Positions 10,985-22,906 of a DNA stretch of 64,000 bases are shown in pieces; position 1 is the stretch's first letter, and each line of letters begins with the position of its first letter. The notes under the pieces are model-generated. The model was given only the letters and a program-made list of their open reading frames with translations. It was not told the DNA's origin and ran no database searches. The position numbers and the translations under genes were made by a program. This DNA comes from Begonia masoniana (taxonomy: Eukaryota; Streptophyta; Magnoliopsida; Cucurbitales; Begoniaceae): assembly GCA_022432975.1 (NCBI GenBank), contig CM039515.1, forward strand, positions 18,075,488 to 18,139,487, given 5' to 3'.

Positions 10985-11845
10985 TAAACTATTAAAAATC
11001 TAACAAAAAAATCTATGGCGGTCGACTGATATCCTCTTGTTCTGTATTTTACACAGAACGGGGGACCGTTATTTGTTCTAAAAGGGCATGTATTATATTC
11101 TTCACTTTAGAAATTAATTTAAAAAAATAACAGACAATATTAAATTTACTTAAAATTTTTATCACATATTCACCACGTTATGAGAAGATAATAGAAAATT
11201 GTTTCTGATTTTATAACACTTGTATGATTTATTATAATTATTTTATAAACTAATTAACTAAAATTACAATATATCGTACAAGTATTATAAAATCACAAAA
11301 ATTTTCAAATTATATTCTCATGATTTGCTGAACATGTGGTACAAATTTTAAGTAAATTGAATATCGTTTTTTATTTTTTAAAATTAATTTATAAAGGTTC
11401 CCCTTCACTTTATCCTTCACTTTATAAATTAATTTTCAAAAACACCAAAGGATATTCACTTTAATTGAAATTTTTACCACTTGTTCATCATATAACGAGA
11501 ATATAATATGAAAATTTGCGTGATTTTGTAACACTTGTACGATATATTATAATTTTTGTTTGTACTTTTATAAACTAATTATAATAAATTATACAAGTGT
11601 TATAAAATCACAAAACTTTTCAGATTATCTTTCAATTTTGTGATAAACATGTAGTAAAAATTTCAAGTAAGTTAAATATCGTTTGATATTTTTTAAATTA
11701 ATTTATAAAATAAAAAAGGTAATCTGTAGTCCCTTTAGAATGGAGGATCGTTCTTTTTAGAACGGTCCCTCGTTCTATGTGTAAAATACAGAACGAGAGG
11801 ATATCGGTCGACCACCAGAGATTTTTTTGTTAGGTTTTGTTGCAT
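10985..11845. mobile_element. AT-rich foldback (MITE-like) element
   Basis: About 110 bp at 10985-11095 (GGCGGTCGACTGATATCCTC, then CAGAACGGGGGACCGTT) is inverted at about 11740-11840. Between these arms, AT-rich inverted segments run from 11100 to 11720 with TTTTATCACATATTCACC-type words. Those words also occur in the foldback at 37,204-38,427. There is no coding frame. Exact termini and target duplication could not be fixed. Confidence 0.65.
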
Positions 11846-11849
11846 GAAC

Positions 11850-12425
11850 ACCCCATAAAATAAAAACCCTAACAACTAAAACCTTAAACTATAAAAAATG
11901 TAACAAATCAAAACTCCGGTAGGTGGCCAATCACCCTCATTCTTAATTTTACGCCTAGAACGGGGGGCCGATCACCACCCATATTATCTAGTGCTTACGT
12001 GGCACTGTACGTATTGGGTCGGTAGATCAATGTGGGGAGATGGGACCCTTGTCCAACGTGTCCCACAAGTGATTGGAAAATGGGGGGTCCCACTCCTCAA
12101 TGGTCCCCTGTTCCTGCCTTCCTATTTTAGAGGTATCTGGGAACGGGTGGTCACCGTCCCGAAACGACCCCTCGTTCTCAAGAATAATGTTTACGAACGA
12201 CAGGTGGTTTCGGGGCGGTGACCGTTCTCCCTCCAAAATATTAGGTGGTGACCACTGTTCGCACCCCCTAATATTTTGGGGGAAGAACGGAGGGTCACCG
12301 CCCCGAAACGACCCCCTGTTATCCAAATTATGGATGGAGAACAAGGGCCGATAGGGGACGGTGACCACCCGTTCTTAAAATTAGGGCTGAGAATAGAGGC
12401 TCATTGCCCTAGAACGGGGGCTGAT
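11850..12425. repeat. Left TIR of MULE-1
   Basis: This is the inverted copy of the right end of MULE-1. The motif CCGAAACGACCCC with an adjacent GGTCACCG recurs about every 60-75 bp (12150-12370), so the TIR is itself internally repetitive. Open frames at 11991-12623 in several frames arise from this repeat and are not called. Confidence 0.8.
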
Positions 12426-12434
12426 CCCCGACAG

Positions 12435-12442
12435 TATATAAA
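12435..12442 (+). promoter_or_regulatory. TATA box for the plus-strand MULE-1 gene
   Basis: TATATAAA just inside the left TIR, upstream of the 12877-13524 coding region. The stretch 12443-12876 between them would be leader and lost N-terminal coding sequence; no domain is recognisable in it. Confidence 0.45.
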
Positions 12443-12876
12443 CAATCGCCCCCCTTCCACACCTTCCATTACTAAAAAATCTGATTTCCTCTCAGTCCTA
12501 ACCACGATTCCAACACAAAATTTGACAATTTCATGCCCATACCGTGTTGACTTCCCCATTCCTAATTCTTGTCTTTTGATATCATCAAAAAATCCAACAA
12601 ATCCGAGCTCTAAATCATCATAATCCCCAATTCAACCTAAGTCGCCATATTCCACTCAAATGACACCCAAATTGACGATTAATCGAAAAATTGTCCCATC
12701 ACAAGGAAGTCCGTCATAAGGTGGCCCTACCGAACGACCTCTACAAATCGTCCATCGATGTCACAAGGAGACCATTTCAAGGAGGTCTGACAAATCGGCC
12801 ACCGTCGTCGCATGGTGCTCCGTGTGAAGCGCGGCGACTGCCAACTATGTATTTTTTGAATGAATTTTGAAATCAA

Positions 12877-13524
12877 ATGTGTAAGGAACAGTTTGAGCGA
12901 GATATGTCAAACCGCTCAATTATTCATTCAAAGACTGTCAACTTTAGAGGTTGGGAGTCATTAGAGATTAAGAAGATATTCGACAGAATCGCCCTACACG
13001 AAGTGTACGGATTGATGGGTGATAGCTATGATAGAATTGTTCGCTTGTTTTATGCAAACTTGACCTTTAGCGGTAGATCATGATGTTTGAAGACATACAT
13101 CCTTGGTATAGAGATTTTGATATCTCCAGAGACAGTTAATGAAGTGCTCGGGTTTGCCGAAAAAGGGAATGAGGTGGAGAGATACTACCATGCTTCCCGA
13201 GATTGTGATTTTTTCAGTTTTGTGGAGAGACTTGACTTCCTTAGAGAAATTCATCAAAATGCAAATATCAGAGGGTTCGTGAAACCAAAATCCAAGGATT
13301 TGAACATTGGAGCTCGGGTTATTCACAATCTGATAACCCACACCATTCTACCTCGGGATGAACATAAAGATCTCGTGAGCTATATGGATCTCTATGTGAT
13401 GGAGAAGTTGTACAACGGGAAGATGTTCGACCCTGACTTCATGATTTTAGATCACATGCATGAGATCGGCCGGACATGCAACAAGAATCTGCCGTACGAC
13501 ACGTTGATACAGAAGATCATCTAG
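12877..13524 (+). pseudogene. MULE-1 second gene: putative plant transposon protein
   Basis: Two adjacent frames, 12877-13083 and 13087-13524, read as one protein interrupted by a TGA at 13081-13083. Family features are an F..I..HEVYGLMGDSY-like stretch then LFYANL near the first end, VIHNLITHTILPRDEHKD in the middle, SYMDLYVMEKLYNGK, and LPYDTLIQKII at the end. These match the plant transposon-associated domain often found beside DNA transposons in plant genomes. Its biochemical role is not known to me. It ends almost tail-to-tail with the minus-strand transposase. The N-terminus is undefined. Confidence 0.6.
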
Positions 13525-15049
13525 CGAGCTAGTCATCAAGCATTTTTGGATAATCTCGAACATGGTCAGAATCGGTTTGTCCCTAACATGTAATAGAACT
13601 GCATTGAATGACTCATATAAATTTTTAATCCCAATACACACTTGGGTCGAAGAAAATGTATGACAAGCCTAATATCTAAGGTTTGTGCGTCGAAGATATG
13701 CGTGAACATCCGGGTTAATATGATGTAAGTTCCTTATTTCTATCTCGAAATGAAAGTTGTTATTACTCTGGTCGCATTCTACATTGCATCTATGTATACT
13801 CTGCCCCGAAATTAGTTTTTGAAATTTGCATACATATGCTGGAGGCAGTAGCGGTGGTCGGCTGACGGTAGTTCCTGCTGCACAGTAGGCAATAACCCTT
13901 GGTATTTGAAAGAAGAAGAGAGTCAACATAAAATAATATAACTACCACAACGTCCTAATATTTGAAAAAACAATTCTAAATGCATTATACGTTTTGTCAA
14001 TCCGAAACAAATGTCCATCTGTATCCCGATTCAGTATGTAGGTCTTCCTTCAATAATTTCAAAAATCACGTCCATGAGTCCATACACTCTGATTCCACAT
14101 TGACAACAGCAACGAGATAAATTCTATCGTTGTCATCAATACTGACGACTATCTATAATTGCTGGGACACGAGCCCTTTATAGGACAAACATCCAAACAG
14201 ATAATAGGTCTACCACACTGTAGCAAACTTGCCTTGCAAGCAGTCATGCACATATACATTTTTTAGAATACACATGACTCATTATCGACAAAGCCCACCA
14301 AGCAAGTCTATTGGCGCAATGTGCTACCCAGATTTGATCTACTTATTTTTTTCTGCGTACGACCACAATAGCTTTTTTTGTTCGTTGACCTTCCCTTCAT
14401 TAAGTTTTTGCGCTTTGCTTTTTGCTTTTCTGGCAAGACTTTGTGTAATGTTGACATTCAAATCATTTTTCACTGCCTCAATAATGGAAGCAATTTCCCT
14501 CGTATGTTAACTGTATAGGGTATGGGTCTGCAAATATCTCGTTGGGAGGTGGGTGATGTTCAAATGAATGCGGAATGGTGGAGGGAATGCCCAGCGCCGG
14601 CCCGTGAGGTCAAGATTAGGCCTTCGAGAAAAAGACACCTTCGTTGTCGAAGATGTCCACCAACGACGGGGAATAGTTTTCATCACCTTCTGTTGTTTCC
14701 TCCTCTCAAAGAGTGAGGGAGAAGGGAGGCTTAAGAACCAAACAAGCAACCTTGAGCTTGACTTGACAATGGAGGCTTCAACTCCTCGGTGAGGTTCACC
14801 GAGCGTTCGGTGCTTTGCACCCACGAAGGAAAATCCTTCTTTGAAGAAAACTCTCTTCATTTTCCAAATATTCTATAGATTAACCAAACCTTTACAAAAC
14901 TTAGAGTGAAGCTTAAATACAGAGGGAGAACAATCGGGAAGAGAGAAGGAAGAAAAGTTGAAGGAGCGCTGCAATCTGCCCATTTATAGCCATTGGGCGC
15001 TGAACCGGGTGAACCAAGAAAAAGTATGTTGGTGGCTACTGGGCGTGCG

Positions 15050-15150
15050 CGCTGCTCGTCGAGGAACGCGCTGACCGGCTGGCGCGCGCGCTGGCGCTGT
15101 CTAGCTGGTCCGCGCGCTGGCGCTGTCTAGCTGGTCCGCATGCTGGCGCT
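15050..15150. repeat. GC-rich short tandem repeat in LARD LTR
   Basis: About 26-bp units containing CTGGCGCTGTCTAGCTGGTC are repeated two to three times. The equivalent region of the other LTR (18820-18910) is similar but not identical. Confidence 0.6.
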
Positions 15151-15832
15151 TACTGGGGTGCACGCTGTTGCGGTGATGAGCGCGGCGGCGCCTAATGTCT
15201 GCGCGCCACTAGTTGTGCGCCATGGCTGATCCGTGCGCATGTGGCCTTGTCTTGTGCGTGTGTTCTGCTACCCGATTACTGATGCACGCCAGCTGTTCGA
15301 CGAAATGCCACAAAGAAAACAGCTTCTTGCTTGTTGCCTTTAACCTTTCCAAGCCCTTTTGAAGACTATTACAAACATACATTCTAAAAGAAACAAGGCT
15401 AAAGTTTCCTAAAATATACAAATTAAATACAAAGTTTGGTTACATAATTTGATAAGGGAAAACAAATTCCCTATTTAAGTATCCAACCCAAGCTTTAAAG
15501 ATACCTGCAATACTAGCAAATTTATTAGAACACAAAAAGCTCGACCAAGGGTTAGGCCGAATTTCATGATTGCTGATCTAGCACATATCATCCTCTCCGG
15601 GTTATTGAAGATTTGGCCTCAAATCTTAAGTTTTGGTTTGTCCCGGAGGAAGTCCTATACAAATAACACAATAAAACTAGAAAAACAGATTTGGTTTTCA
15701 AAAACAAAATCATGTTGTCGTAGAGATTTTAAGATTTGAAAAACAACAAACATGGTTCAAGTCTGAGACACAAACCAATTTGAAAAATAAACAAGTTAAA
15801 CAACTAAAAACAACATTAAAACACAGCAAAGA

Positions 15833-16656
15833 TGTGATGACCTAGATGTGTAAGTATGTGTACGATGGCTGCACGAACCGGAACCCAGATGGCGGTACAT
15901 CCGCACGGGCAAACCCGAAGGTGACGGGTCGTAAAAAGGGGGTTGTCACAATCACATGTCGCTTGGAGAAGTATGTGAAAATGAAACATATGTAAAGAGA
16001 CTTTCCCAATATAGCAAGACGCATTTTGGAGCACAATTGGCAATGGATCCCATAAGAACTCCGAAGTTAAAAGTGCTTCGATGAGAGTAGTACAAGGTTG
16101 GGTGGTCGACTGGGAAGTCCTCGCCAAACAAAGTCGTGAGGGGAGGATATTGGGCTACGGTCCAATCCCCAGAGCGGACAATATCTTGCTGGAAAAATGG
16201 GTCGTTACAAATGGTATCAAAGTATGTACCCAACCGGAAATGTGGCCAACGAGGACGTTGGGCCACTGAGGGGGGTGATTATGATAACCCGGATGTGTAA
16301 GTATGTGTACAATGGCTGCACGAACCGGAACCCGGATGGTGGTACGTCCACGCGGGCAAATCGGAAGGTGACGGGTCGTAAAAAGAGGGTTGTCACAATC
16401 CCACATCGCTTGGGGAAGTATGTGGAAATGAAACATATGTAAAGAGACCCTCCCAAGATAGCAAGACGCGTTTTGAAGCACAATTGGCAACGGATCCCAT
16501 AAGAACTCCGAAGTTAAAAGTGCTTCGGTGAGAGTATTACCAGGTTGGGTGACCAACTGAGAAGTCCTCGCCAAACAAAGCCGTGATAGGAGGATATTGG
16601 GTTACGGCCCAATCCCCAGAGCAGACAATATCTTGCTGGAAAAATGGGTCGTTACA
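15833..16656 (+). mobile_element. Cassandra TRIM retrotransposon, complete
   Basis: LTR 1 is 15833-16209 (TGTGATGACC...GTCGTTACA) and LTR 2 runs from about 16279 to 16656. Between them is only about 70 bp with a primer site (ATGGTATCAAAGT, 16210-16222) and a polypurine tract (GAGGGGGGTGA, about 16268). The exact target duplication AAAGA is at 15828-15832 and 16657-16661. Each LTR holds a 5S rRNA-like block (16044-16135 and about 16492-16576) with box-A-like AAGTTAAAAGTGCTTCG and box-C-like GGTTGGGTG...GGAAGTCC, the defining trait of Cassandra. It encodes no protein and needs enzymes from other elements. Confidence 0.93.
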
Positions 16657-17084
16657 AAAGAAAACTTTCTAAACATAACAAAAACACATAGCTAAGTATA
16701 AGTTAAACAACCTAACTTAACTAAACAGAAAAACACAGCAAAGCTCAAGAAAAATAGCAAAGAAAGAGACACTAAACAGTGAGCATAAAACAGAAATAAA
16801 AAATGCACAAAAACCAAAAAACAAACAAGAGCAAGACAAACTAAACATGCTGAACTTAAGCAGATTTTAGATCATAATTTGGCATGCTTCTAAGTGGTTT
16901 TCAGCAATAGAAACAGAAACAGAAAATTAACAACAAACAAGGAATGAAAATCAAACTAATCATGCTGCTCATTTAAACAGGTTATGTACTCATAATTCAA
17001 GGCATGATTTGGTTAACTTTCACAAAAGAAAAAGCAGAATTCAAATCATAAACAAAACATTAGAAAACACAAACAAATAGAATA

Positions 17085-17510
17085 TGTTTTTCAAGAAGAA
17101 AATCTGAAAATTAAACAGATATGGGTCATGGTTAATTCATGCTAGCTAATCAAAAACATGAGGTTAAGATGATGAAATTTATATCGGTTCATAACAAAAT
17201 TGGAATCCTCAAGAAAACAATAAATTCCAAAACATAGACACAACACAACATGCTGAAAAACAGCTTCTAACAAATCACAAACATAAAATGAACATGTTTT
17301 TCAAAAAAACATTCTGAAAATTAAACAGATACATGTCATGGTTAATTCATGCTAGCTAATCAGAAACATGAGGTTAAAATGATGAAAATCATATAAGATA
17401 ATATCACAGCAATGTAATCCAAAGAAACAGCAAATTCAAACACATACACAACACAACATGCTGAAAAACAGCTTCTAACAAATCACAAACATAAAATGAA
17501 CATCAAACAC
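17085..17510 (+). repeat. About 207-bp tandem duplication inside the LARD
   Basis: A block starting near GAATATGTTTTTCAAGAAG (17085) and one starting GAACATGTTTTTCAAAAA (17292) share GGTTAATTCATGCTAGCTAA and ACATGCTGAAAAACAGCTTC in the same order. No coding potential. Confidence 0.75.
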
Positions 17511-20177
17511 AAAGTGTTCTCGGTCAACAGATCTGAAGAGTCTCCCAACAGACCTAAACCTATCACAATCAACTAAACAGCACATGCACAGCAAATAAAA
17601 GAAACAAAACACAATGCTCTAGGTCAACAATTCTGAAGAATCTCCCAAGAATAGAAAAAAAAAATCAGCAAACACTAAAACAAAAAAATCACAAACAACT
17701 GCTCTTGGTCAACAATTCTGAATAGTCTCTCAACAGACTTAAATCAAATTCTAAAAATGCAAAATAAACAGCAATACTAAAACCAGGAAATGTAAACTAA
17801 AAGTGAACAGGAAAGTACCTCTTAGGCAAAGTAATTAAAAGCTCCAAAATTTCCAATTAAGAAGGTCTCTTACCTTGGGAGATGGATACAAAAACTGCAC
17901 AACAAGTGTTACGAAAGAAACACACAAAATAATGGATAACCATCTTAAAACAGAACATGCTAACATCTTAAAACAACCTAAACGATCAAGAAAACAAAAC
18001 TAAAACCATAAAATGAAACATGTTGTTAAAACACTAAACAGACAACACCAGAGAAACAAACATACTGACTCAATAAAAAAAAATTTAAAATTGTCCTAAA
18101 CAAGTTTAAAAACATGCAACACAATGGGTGAAACTTAAATGGACATATGACCGAAACAACACAACAAAAACAATAGAACAAACAAAAACAAAAAATAAAA
18201 ACTTATGACGGAGGACAAAACAAAGCAGAAAAACACAAGAGCTTCCAAGTTGGGCTTTGATACCAACTAATAGGGTCCGGGTCTGCAAATCTCTCGTTGG
18301 GAGGTGGGTGATGTTCAAATGAGTGCGGAATGGTGGAGGGAATGCCCAACGTCGGCCTGTGAGGTCAAGATTAGGCCTTTGGGAAAAAGACAACTTCGTT
18401 GCCGAAGATGTCCACCAACAACGAGAAACGGTTTTCATCACCTTCTGCTGTTTCCTCCTCTCAAAGAGTGAGGGAGAAGAGAGGCTTAAGAACCAAACAA
18501 GCAACCTTGAGCTTGACTTGGCAATGGATGCTTCAACTCCTCGGTGAGGTTCACCGAGTGTTCGGTGCTTTGCACTAACGAAGGAAAATGCTTCTTTGAA
18601 GAAAACTCTCTTCCTTCCAAATATTCTATAGATTAACCAAACATTTACAAAGCTTAGAGTGAAGCTTAAATACAGAGGGAGAACGATCGGGAAGAGAAAA
18701 GGAAGAAAAGTTGAAGGAGCGCTGCAATCTGCCCATTTATAGCCGTTGGGCGCTGAACTGGGTGAACCAGACAAGACTGGGTCGCGTGAACAAGAAAAAG
18801 TGTGCTGGTGGCTACTGGGTGCTCGCGCTGCTCATCGGCGCACACGCTGGCACTATCTGGCTGGTGCGTGCGCTGGCGCTTGGTTGGGCACGCTGGTGTG
18901 CTCGCGCTGTTGCGGCGATGCGCGTGTTAGCGCCTAATGTCTGCGCGCCACTAGTTGCGCGCCATGGCTGATCCGTGCGCGAGCCATGGCTGATCCATGC
19001 GCGCGTGGTCTTGTCTTGTGCGCATGTTTTGCTGCCCGATTACTGAGCACGCCAGCTGTTCGATGAAATATCTCAAAGAAAACAGCTTTTTTCTCCTTGC
19101 CTTTAACCTTTCCAAGCCCTTTGGAAGACTATTACAAACATACATTCTAAAAGAAACAAGGGTAAAGTTTACCAATTAACAAAATTTTAAACGAAACTAA
19201 AGTTTCTAAAAATATACAGATTAAATACAAAGATTGGTTACAAAATTTGATAAGGGAAGACAAATTCCCTCTTTAAGTATCCAACCGTAACTTTAAAGAT
19301 ACCTGTAACACTAGCAAATTTATTAGAATACAAAAAGCTCGACCAAAGGTTAGGCCGAGTTTGATGATTGCCGATCCAGGTCATATAACTTTTGGACCTA
19401 TTTAAATAATGATTTGCCACCCATTTTATAGGAGCGTGTCGATTCTCAATTTTTCTTGAACAATTATGAGAATCGTTGAAACACTTTATTTGAAACGTAA
19501 GAACATTTTGCATCTTCGAACCATGCAGTCGCCAATCACATCCATTTTTACACCAGCCTTCAGTCACCGAGATTCACTTTTAATGAATTTGATCCAATAA
19601 CTATTAATTAAAACATATTCTACTATTTCTCCTCTAATTGCCTTTAAAAAATTATATTTTTTCCTCAAATAAAATCTCATTGAAATTTCTTCCCTTACTA
19701 GCATGCTTTCCACCGTATCATCTCGGAGTCGACCGGTGTTTGGAGCTCACCGTCTAGAGTTTTGAATGTCGATTGCACCTTTATTTCTTCATTACCTTCT
19801 AGGTGATCGAATGTTTGAAGATCACCATATATGGGCGTAGAGTATGAATACCAGTCCATATTGGCATCACAGGTTGTTGTCACATCTAAATAAACCGATC
19901 TACTCAAATCAGAATCCATCGACATAGCTAATACAGAGAAAATTCGTCTGAACAAGAAAATGGTGGAGAGGATTTATGGTTTTTGCCAGCCGGGGGGTGA
20001 GAATGAAGGGTCATTTTCTTATATATTATCGGAGATCGACCACCTATTCCTGAGAACAGCCCTCCATTCTCATGCAAAATAATTGAGATCGAGGGACCAT
20101 TTCGAGGCGGCGACCCCTGGTTCTCAATCTTACCAAAAAATATGGGCAACAACGGGAGGTCGTTTCGGGGCGGTGAC

Positions 20178-21010
20178 TATAACGGCCTTTTTTTCCAGTA
20201 AGATATTGTCTTCTCTGGGGATTAGGTCGTATCCCAATATCCTCCCCTAACGAATTTGTTTGGTGAGGACTTCCTAGTCGGTCACCCAATGTGGTACTAC
20301 TCTCACCTGAGCACTTTTAATTTCAGAGTTTTTATGGAATCTGTTGTCAATTGTGCTCCAAAATGCGTCTCACTATCTTAGGAGGGTTTTCTCCTGAAGC
20401 GATGTGGGATTGTGACGACACCCTTTTTACGACCAGGGATTTACCTATACTCGAGTCTGAAATTTTCCTACACTCGGCTTTGGTCCTGAGGTTTGTCTTG
20501 CAACCCGAGCTTTGCCCCACAGTCTTACTCATACGTACACATTCGGGTCATCACCATCACCCCCCCCCTCGAGGGCCCAACATTCTCGTTGGCAAAATTT
20601 CCAGTTGGGTACAGGCTCCGATACTATTTGTAACAACCTTTTTTCCCAGTAAGATATTGTCCGCTCTGGGGATTTGGTCATAGCCCAATATCCCCCATTC
20701 ATGGATTTGTTTGGTGAGAACTTCTCAGTCGGTCACCCAACATGGTACTGCTCTTACCGAAGCATTTTTAACTTCAGAGTTCTTATGGTCCGTTGCCAAT
20801 TGTGCTCCAAAACGCATCTTACTATCTTGTGAGGGTTTCCTTACATATTTTTCATTTCCATATACTTCTCCAAGCGATGTGAGATTATGACGACCCCTTT
20901 TTACGACCTAGGATTGACCTATACTCGAGTCTGGGATTTTCCTACACTCGGCTTAGGTCCTGAGGTTTGCCTCGTAGTCGTACTCATACGTACATATTCA
21001 GGTCATCACA
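20178..21010 (-). mobile_element. Cassandra TRIM in the right TIR of MULE-1
   Basis: Two minus-oriented LTRs, 20178-20554 and 20629-21010, surround a 74-bp interior with a reversed polypurine tract (TCACCCCCCCCTCGAGGG) and a reversed primer site (CTCCGATACTATTTG). 5S-like blocks are reversed at about 20250-20340 and 20720-20810. Flanks GTGAC (20173-20177) and GTAAC (21011-21015) form a target duplication with one mismatch, and MULE TIR sequence continues on both sides. Confidence 0.9.
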
Positions 21011-21345
21011 GTAACCCACCATTCCCGAATACCTCTAAAATAGGTAGACAGGATCAGGGGGCGAGGACCCCCGAACTCCAATCACGTGTAGTGCATGTTG
21101 GATGTGGTGTCCCCGCCCCATATTGACCCCGAACCTAATACGTCCAGTGCCACGTAAGCAATGGACAGAATGGGGGTGATCGACTATCGTTCTCGGCGTT
21201 AATTCATAACAGGGGGTGATCGGTCCCTCGTTCTATGCGTAAATTCAAAACGGGAGGGTGATCGGTCACCCGCCAGGGTTTGATCTGTTACATTTTTTAT
21301 AGTTTAAAGTTTTACTTGTTAGAGTTTTTAGTTTAGGGAGTGTTT

Positions 21346-21935
21346 CAAATTAAACTCGTAATTTGATATTCAAATTGATTTTAACCCTAATATATAAAGA
21401 TGTTAGATTTTAAATCGCCCTCATTTTTAAAGATCAAGTTTGGATTCGACATCCTGTTTTGCTAGTTGGAGAAAATAATCTTTGCGACGTGTTTAGTGTG
21501 AAACTCAAGATTTTCAAACGATATAATTTTTTTTGTAAATATTTCGCGTTTGTTGACAGGTGATGTGTCAGGGATTTGACCCAATTTTGTCATTATGGGT
21601 CACATATGTGTTTTGGTCAATTGGTCAAATTTTGGAGTTTAGACTTCGTACGTGGAATTTTTATTGAACAAAGTATCGCGCGACGAGTCGATTTGTGTGA
21701 CTCTTAGCTCAGTATATGAAGTGGACTATTTATGTATGTATAATTAGTGGAACGTATATATATGTAAATAGGTGATACATTATGTTATTTAATAAATTAA
21801 ATGATATATTAATTTTAAAATAAAATTTATTAATTTTATTAAATGAAAATGAGAGAGAGAAGAGGGTCTTCTCCATCTTCATTTTCATTTCCCCACCCGA
21901 GCGCCACACACCAAGAGAGAGAGAGAGAGAGAGAG
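21346..21935. other. Unclassified AT-rich DNA between the two MULEs
   Basis: No domain or paired repeat was recognised. There is a short (GA)n run near 21915-21935 and a GAGAGAGAAG run near 21850. The junction with MULE-2 coding sequence is near 21936. Confidence 0.4.
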
Positions 21936-22906
21936 GAATGCCGGCGAGCATCCGAGCTCCAACAAGGACAAAAATTTTATCACGACGTAGAATATGCTTT
22001 GAATAATGGTTATGAGATTAAATTTATTAAAAGTGAATCTCGGCAACTGAAGGTCGTGTGTGAAGACGGATGTGATTGGCGACTCCATGGTTCGAAGATG
22101 CAAAATGAGCTTACGTTTCAAATAAAGAGTTTCAATGATTCTCACAACTGTTTCAAGGGAAATTGAAAATCGACACGCTACTACAAAATGGGTGACAAAT
22201 CATTATTTGGATAGGTTCAAAAGTCAACCTATATGGAAAATTCCTTTCATTATCGAGACAGTGAGGAAGAATGTGAATGTCAACATTACATCATGTCTTG
22301 CGAGAAGAGCAAGAAGCGAAGTGCAAAAACTTAATAAAGGGAAGAACGACGAACAATACAAGCTATAATGATCGTAGACAGAAGAAATATGTAGATCAAA
22401 TCCGAGTAGCATATTGAGCTTATAAACTTACTTGATGGGCTCTGTCGATAATGAGTCATGTGTATTCAAAAGAATGTATATGTGTATAGCTGCTTGTAAG
22501 ACAGATTTGTTGTAGTGTGGTAGACCTATTATCTGTTTGGATGATTGTCATTTAAAGAGCTTGTGTCCCGATCAATTACTAACATGCCGTTAGTATTAAT
22601 GGAAACAATGAAATATATCTTGTTGTTGTCGTCAATGTGGAATCAGAGTATATAAACTCATGGACGTGATTTTTGAAACTATTGAAGGAAGACTTACAGA
22701 GTTAATCGGGATATGGATGGACATTTATTTCATATCAACAAATATAACGACCCCTTTTTCCAGTAAAATATTGTCCACTCTGGGGATTGGGCTGTAACCC
22801 AATATCCTCCCCTCATGGTTTTGTTTGGTGAGGACTTCCCAGTCGGTCACCCAACCTGGTACTACTCTCGCCAAAACACTTTTAACTTCAAAGTTCTTAT
22901 GGGATC

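Larger units (their letters stand above)
14512..19383 (-). mobile_element. Non-autonomous LTR element (LARD-like) inserted in MULE-1
   Basis: Direct repeats at 14512-15583 (3' LTR) and 18268-19383 (5' LTR) flank an internal region. On the minus strand a tRNA-Met type primer site, TGGTATCAAAGC, lies at 18265-18254, two bases inside the 5' LTR. A purine-rich tract at about 15605-15584 abuts the 3' LTR. The internal region (15584-18267) is A-rich on the plus strand and has no gag, pol or other recognisable domain. Open frames repeated in both LTRs (14507-14860, 18106-18774) have no family match that I know. The flanks on the two sides rejoin into MULE transposase sequence. The target duplication is degraded (TTAAC/TTATA-like). 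Confidence 0.85.
13445..19925 (-). pseudogene. MULE-1 transposase, split by an LTR element
   Basis: The likely start is ATG at 19925 (or 19919), downstream of TTATATA at 20019-20025. The N-terminal part (19925-19700) is acidic and unclassified. At 19567-19390 lies a MuDR-type DNA-binding region (NGCDWRLHGSKMQN, FQIKCFNDSHNC). The 14512-19383 element then interrupts. The rest of the gene resumes at 14511: a degenerate catalytic region near 14150-13990 (NDRIYLVAVVNVESE-like) and the C-terminal region at 13930-13445 (LHHINPDVHAYLR, LYESFNAVLLHVRDKP). The parallel copy at 21.96-25.58 kb confirms the order. Multiple stops make it non-functional. Confidence 0.75.
11850..21345 (-). mobile_element. 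MULE-1: Mutator-like element with long TIRs, nested insertions inside
   Basis: The left end (11850 to about 12425) and right end (about 21345 back to 21011, then 20177 to about 19990) are inverted copies. Both contain CTTTAAACTATAAAAAATG-type words near the terminus and several internal GTTTCGGGGCGGTGAC-like subrepeats. Inside are two convergent genes. The transposase is on the minus strand (promoter in the right TIR) and the plant transposon protein is on the plus strand (promoter next to the left TIR). A 4.9-kb LTR element (14512-19383) and a Cassandra (20178-21010) inserted later. A target duplication at the ends was not resolved. Confidence 0.75.

Noticed and set aside
11991..12623. Open frames in three phases
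   Set aside because: They lie in the MULE TIR and its subrepeats, including frames on the opposite strand.
14507..14860. Minus-strand ORF conserved in both LARD LTRs
   Set aside because: Conservation is explained by LTR identity; no domain, and the frame crosses the LTR end.
16044..16135. 5S rRNA gene
   Set aside because: Only part of the 5S sequence is present, diverged and embedded in a Cassandra LTR; the same holds for the other copies.
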